Assembly: GCF_003369445.1 (NCBI RefSeq)
Contig: NZ_QRCU01000078.1
Coordinates: forward strand, 62,001 to 126,000
Reading direction: 5' to 3'
DNA length: 64,000 nucleotides
Source of the DNA: Arthrobacter silvisoli
GTDB lineage: Bacteria; Actinomycetota; Actinomycetes; Actinomycetales; Micrococcaceae
In this document: positions 63,568 to 64,000 of the stretch, one piece after another
How positions within the stretch are numbered: the stretch's first letter is position 1
How the letters are laid out: each line of letters opens with the position of its first letter
Program-made: the position numbers and the translations under genes
Notes under the pieces: generated by a model
Told to the model about the DNA's origin: nothing
What the model saw: only the letters and a program-made list of their open reading frames with translations
The model's database searches: none

Positions 63568-63594
63568 TTAGCACTTGGGCATGTTGAGTGCTAA
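63568..63594. promoter_or_regulatory. CIRCE operator of hrcA
   Basis: TTAGCACTT-N9-GAGTGCTAA matches the consensus TTAGCACTC-N9-GAGTGCTAA at 17 of 18 arm positions (last base of the left arm is T). HrcA binds CIRCE to repress heat-shock genes, and autoregulation of hrcA-dnaJ is widespread. It lies 81 nt upstream of the hrcA ATG. Confidence 0.9.
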
Positions 63595-63675
63595 GAATTG
63601 CGGAATCCGCGGAGCGGCGGACGCAGAACAGGCGAGAGAGATCCGGGGCTGGAACGTCCGAGGGGAGGCAGGAGC

Positions 63676-64000
63676 ATGAGCGAGCCGCGCAAGCTGGAAG
63701 TGCTGCGTGCCATCGTCGAAGACTACGTGCATTCGCGCGAACCCGTCGGCTCCAAGGCCTTGGTGGAACGGCACCACCTGGGTGTTTCCAGTGCCACCAT
63801 CCGCAACGACATGGCCCTGCTCGAAGAAGAAGGCCTCATCGCGGCCCCGCACACCAGCGCCGGGCGCATCCCCACCGACAAGGGCTACCGGCTTTTCGTG
63901 GACCGGATCTCGGCGATGAAGCCGCTCTCGGCCGCGGAACGGCGCGCCATCCACTCGCTCCTCGAGGGCGCGGACGACGTCGACGACATCCTGGAGCGCA
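63676..64000 (+). CDS. hrcA: Heat-inducible transcription repressor HrcA, N-terminal part
   Basis: HrcA represses the groE/dnaK heat-shock regulon by binding CIRCE. Only the first 108 codons are in the window; the frame is open to the end. ATG 63676 follows the GGGAGGCAGGAG purine run and begins MSEPRKLEVLRAIVEDYVHS, then REPVGSKALVERHHLGVSSA with the winged-helix recognition segment TIRNDMALLEEEGLIAAPHT and the wing SAGRIPTDKGYRLFVDRI. The upstream CIRCE confirms the identity. The next gene, outside the window, is expected to be dnaJ by analogy with other actinobacteria. Confidence 0.95.
   Translation, partial: MSEPRKLEVLRAIVEDYVHSREPVGSKALVERHHLGVSSATIRNDMALLEEEGLIAAPHTSAGRIPTDKGYRLFVDRISAMKPLSAAERRAIHSLLEGADDVDDILER

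Overview
The window is a stretch of chromosome from a high-GC Gram-positive actinobacterium, most likely of the family Micrococcaceae (Arthrobacter/Pseudarthrobacter type). The grounds are the very high GC content, frequent GTG and some TTG starts, an actinobacterial integration host factor (mihF), a PriA without ATPase motifs, DUF3097 and DUF4870 proteins, and conserved gene orders such as rpsD-alaS-ruvX-mltG-aroECKB-efp-nusB-pyr, mihF-gmk-rpoZ-coaBC-metK-priA and comEA-comEC-holA-rpsT-lepA-hemW-hrcA. Genus assignment is inference from gene order and protein families; no 16S gene is present.

Layout. 1-13.1 kb: 3' end of rarA, then rpsD, two small envelope proteins, alaS, ruvX, mltG, the shikimate genes aroE-aroC-aroK-aroB, a TPR protein, efp and nusB, mostly overlapping by 1-20 nt. 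13.2-14.4 kb: a PrsW-type membrane protease on the minus strand. 14.6-23.5 kb: a complete pyrimidine operon (pyrR, pyrB, pyrC, a PH-like membrane protein, carA, carB, pyrF) behind a leader with a PyrR-binding-loop match. 23.7-29.8 kb: mihF, gmk, rpoZ, coaBC, metK, priA. 29.9-32.8 kb (minus): a glycosyltransferase, an alpha/beta hydrolase and an aldo/keto reductase. 32.9-38.2 kb: a SorC/DeoR-type regulator divergent from glpD-glpF-glpK (glycerol catabolism). 38.3-46.0 kb (minus): a probable operon of two RND-superfamily permeases around a short adaptor-like lipoprotein, plus a secreted protein; this is an unusual arrangement for a cell without a Gram-negative outer membrane. 46.3-50.1 kb: leuS, preceded by an apparent ribosome-mediated attenuator, then a DegV protein. 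50.2-57.0 kb: comEA, comEC and holA, with an inserted accessory block between comEC and holA. 57.1-64 kb: rpsT, a lone MazF/PemK-type protein, lepA, hemW, a small membrane protein, DUF4870, DUF3097 and the start of hrcA behind a CIRCE operator.

The points most worth following up are: (1) the leuS leader, with an 8-codon leaderless peptide (MRAILLLS) and a following terminator; (2) the two-permease RND cassette with a minimal lipoprotein adaptor and a degenerate proton-relay motif in one permease; (3) the comEC 3' end, which runs into a decayed duplicate of the SRAP gene 1.67 kb downstream; (4) a near-consensus PyrR-binding loop just upstream of the pyrR ribosome-binding site; (5) a perfect 15-bp palindrome between metK and priA. 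No tRNA, rRNA, CRISPR array, transposase or prophage gene was seen. Intergenic stretches not listed are short and show nothing I could support. The longest gene-free stretch, 46028-46490, holds the RND operon promoter and leader and the leuS attenuator.
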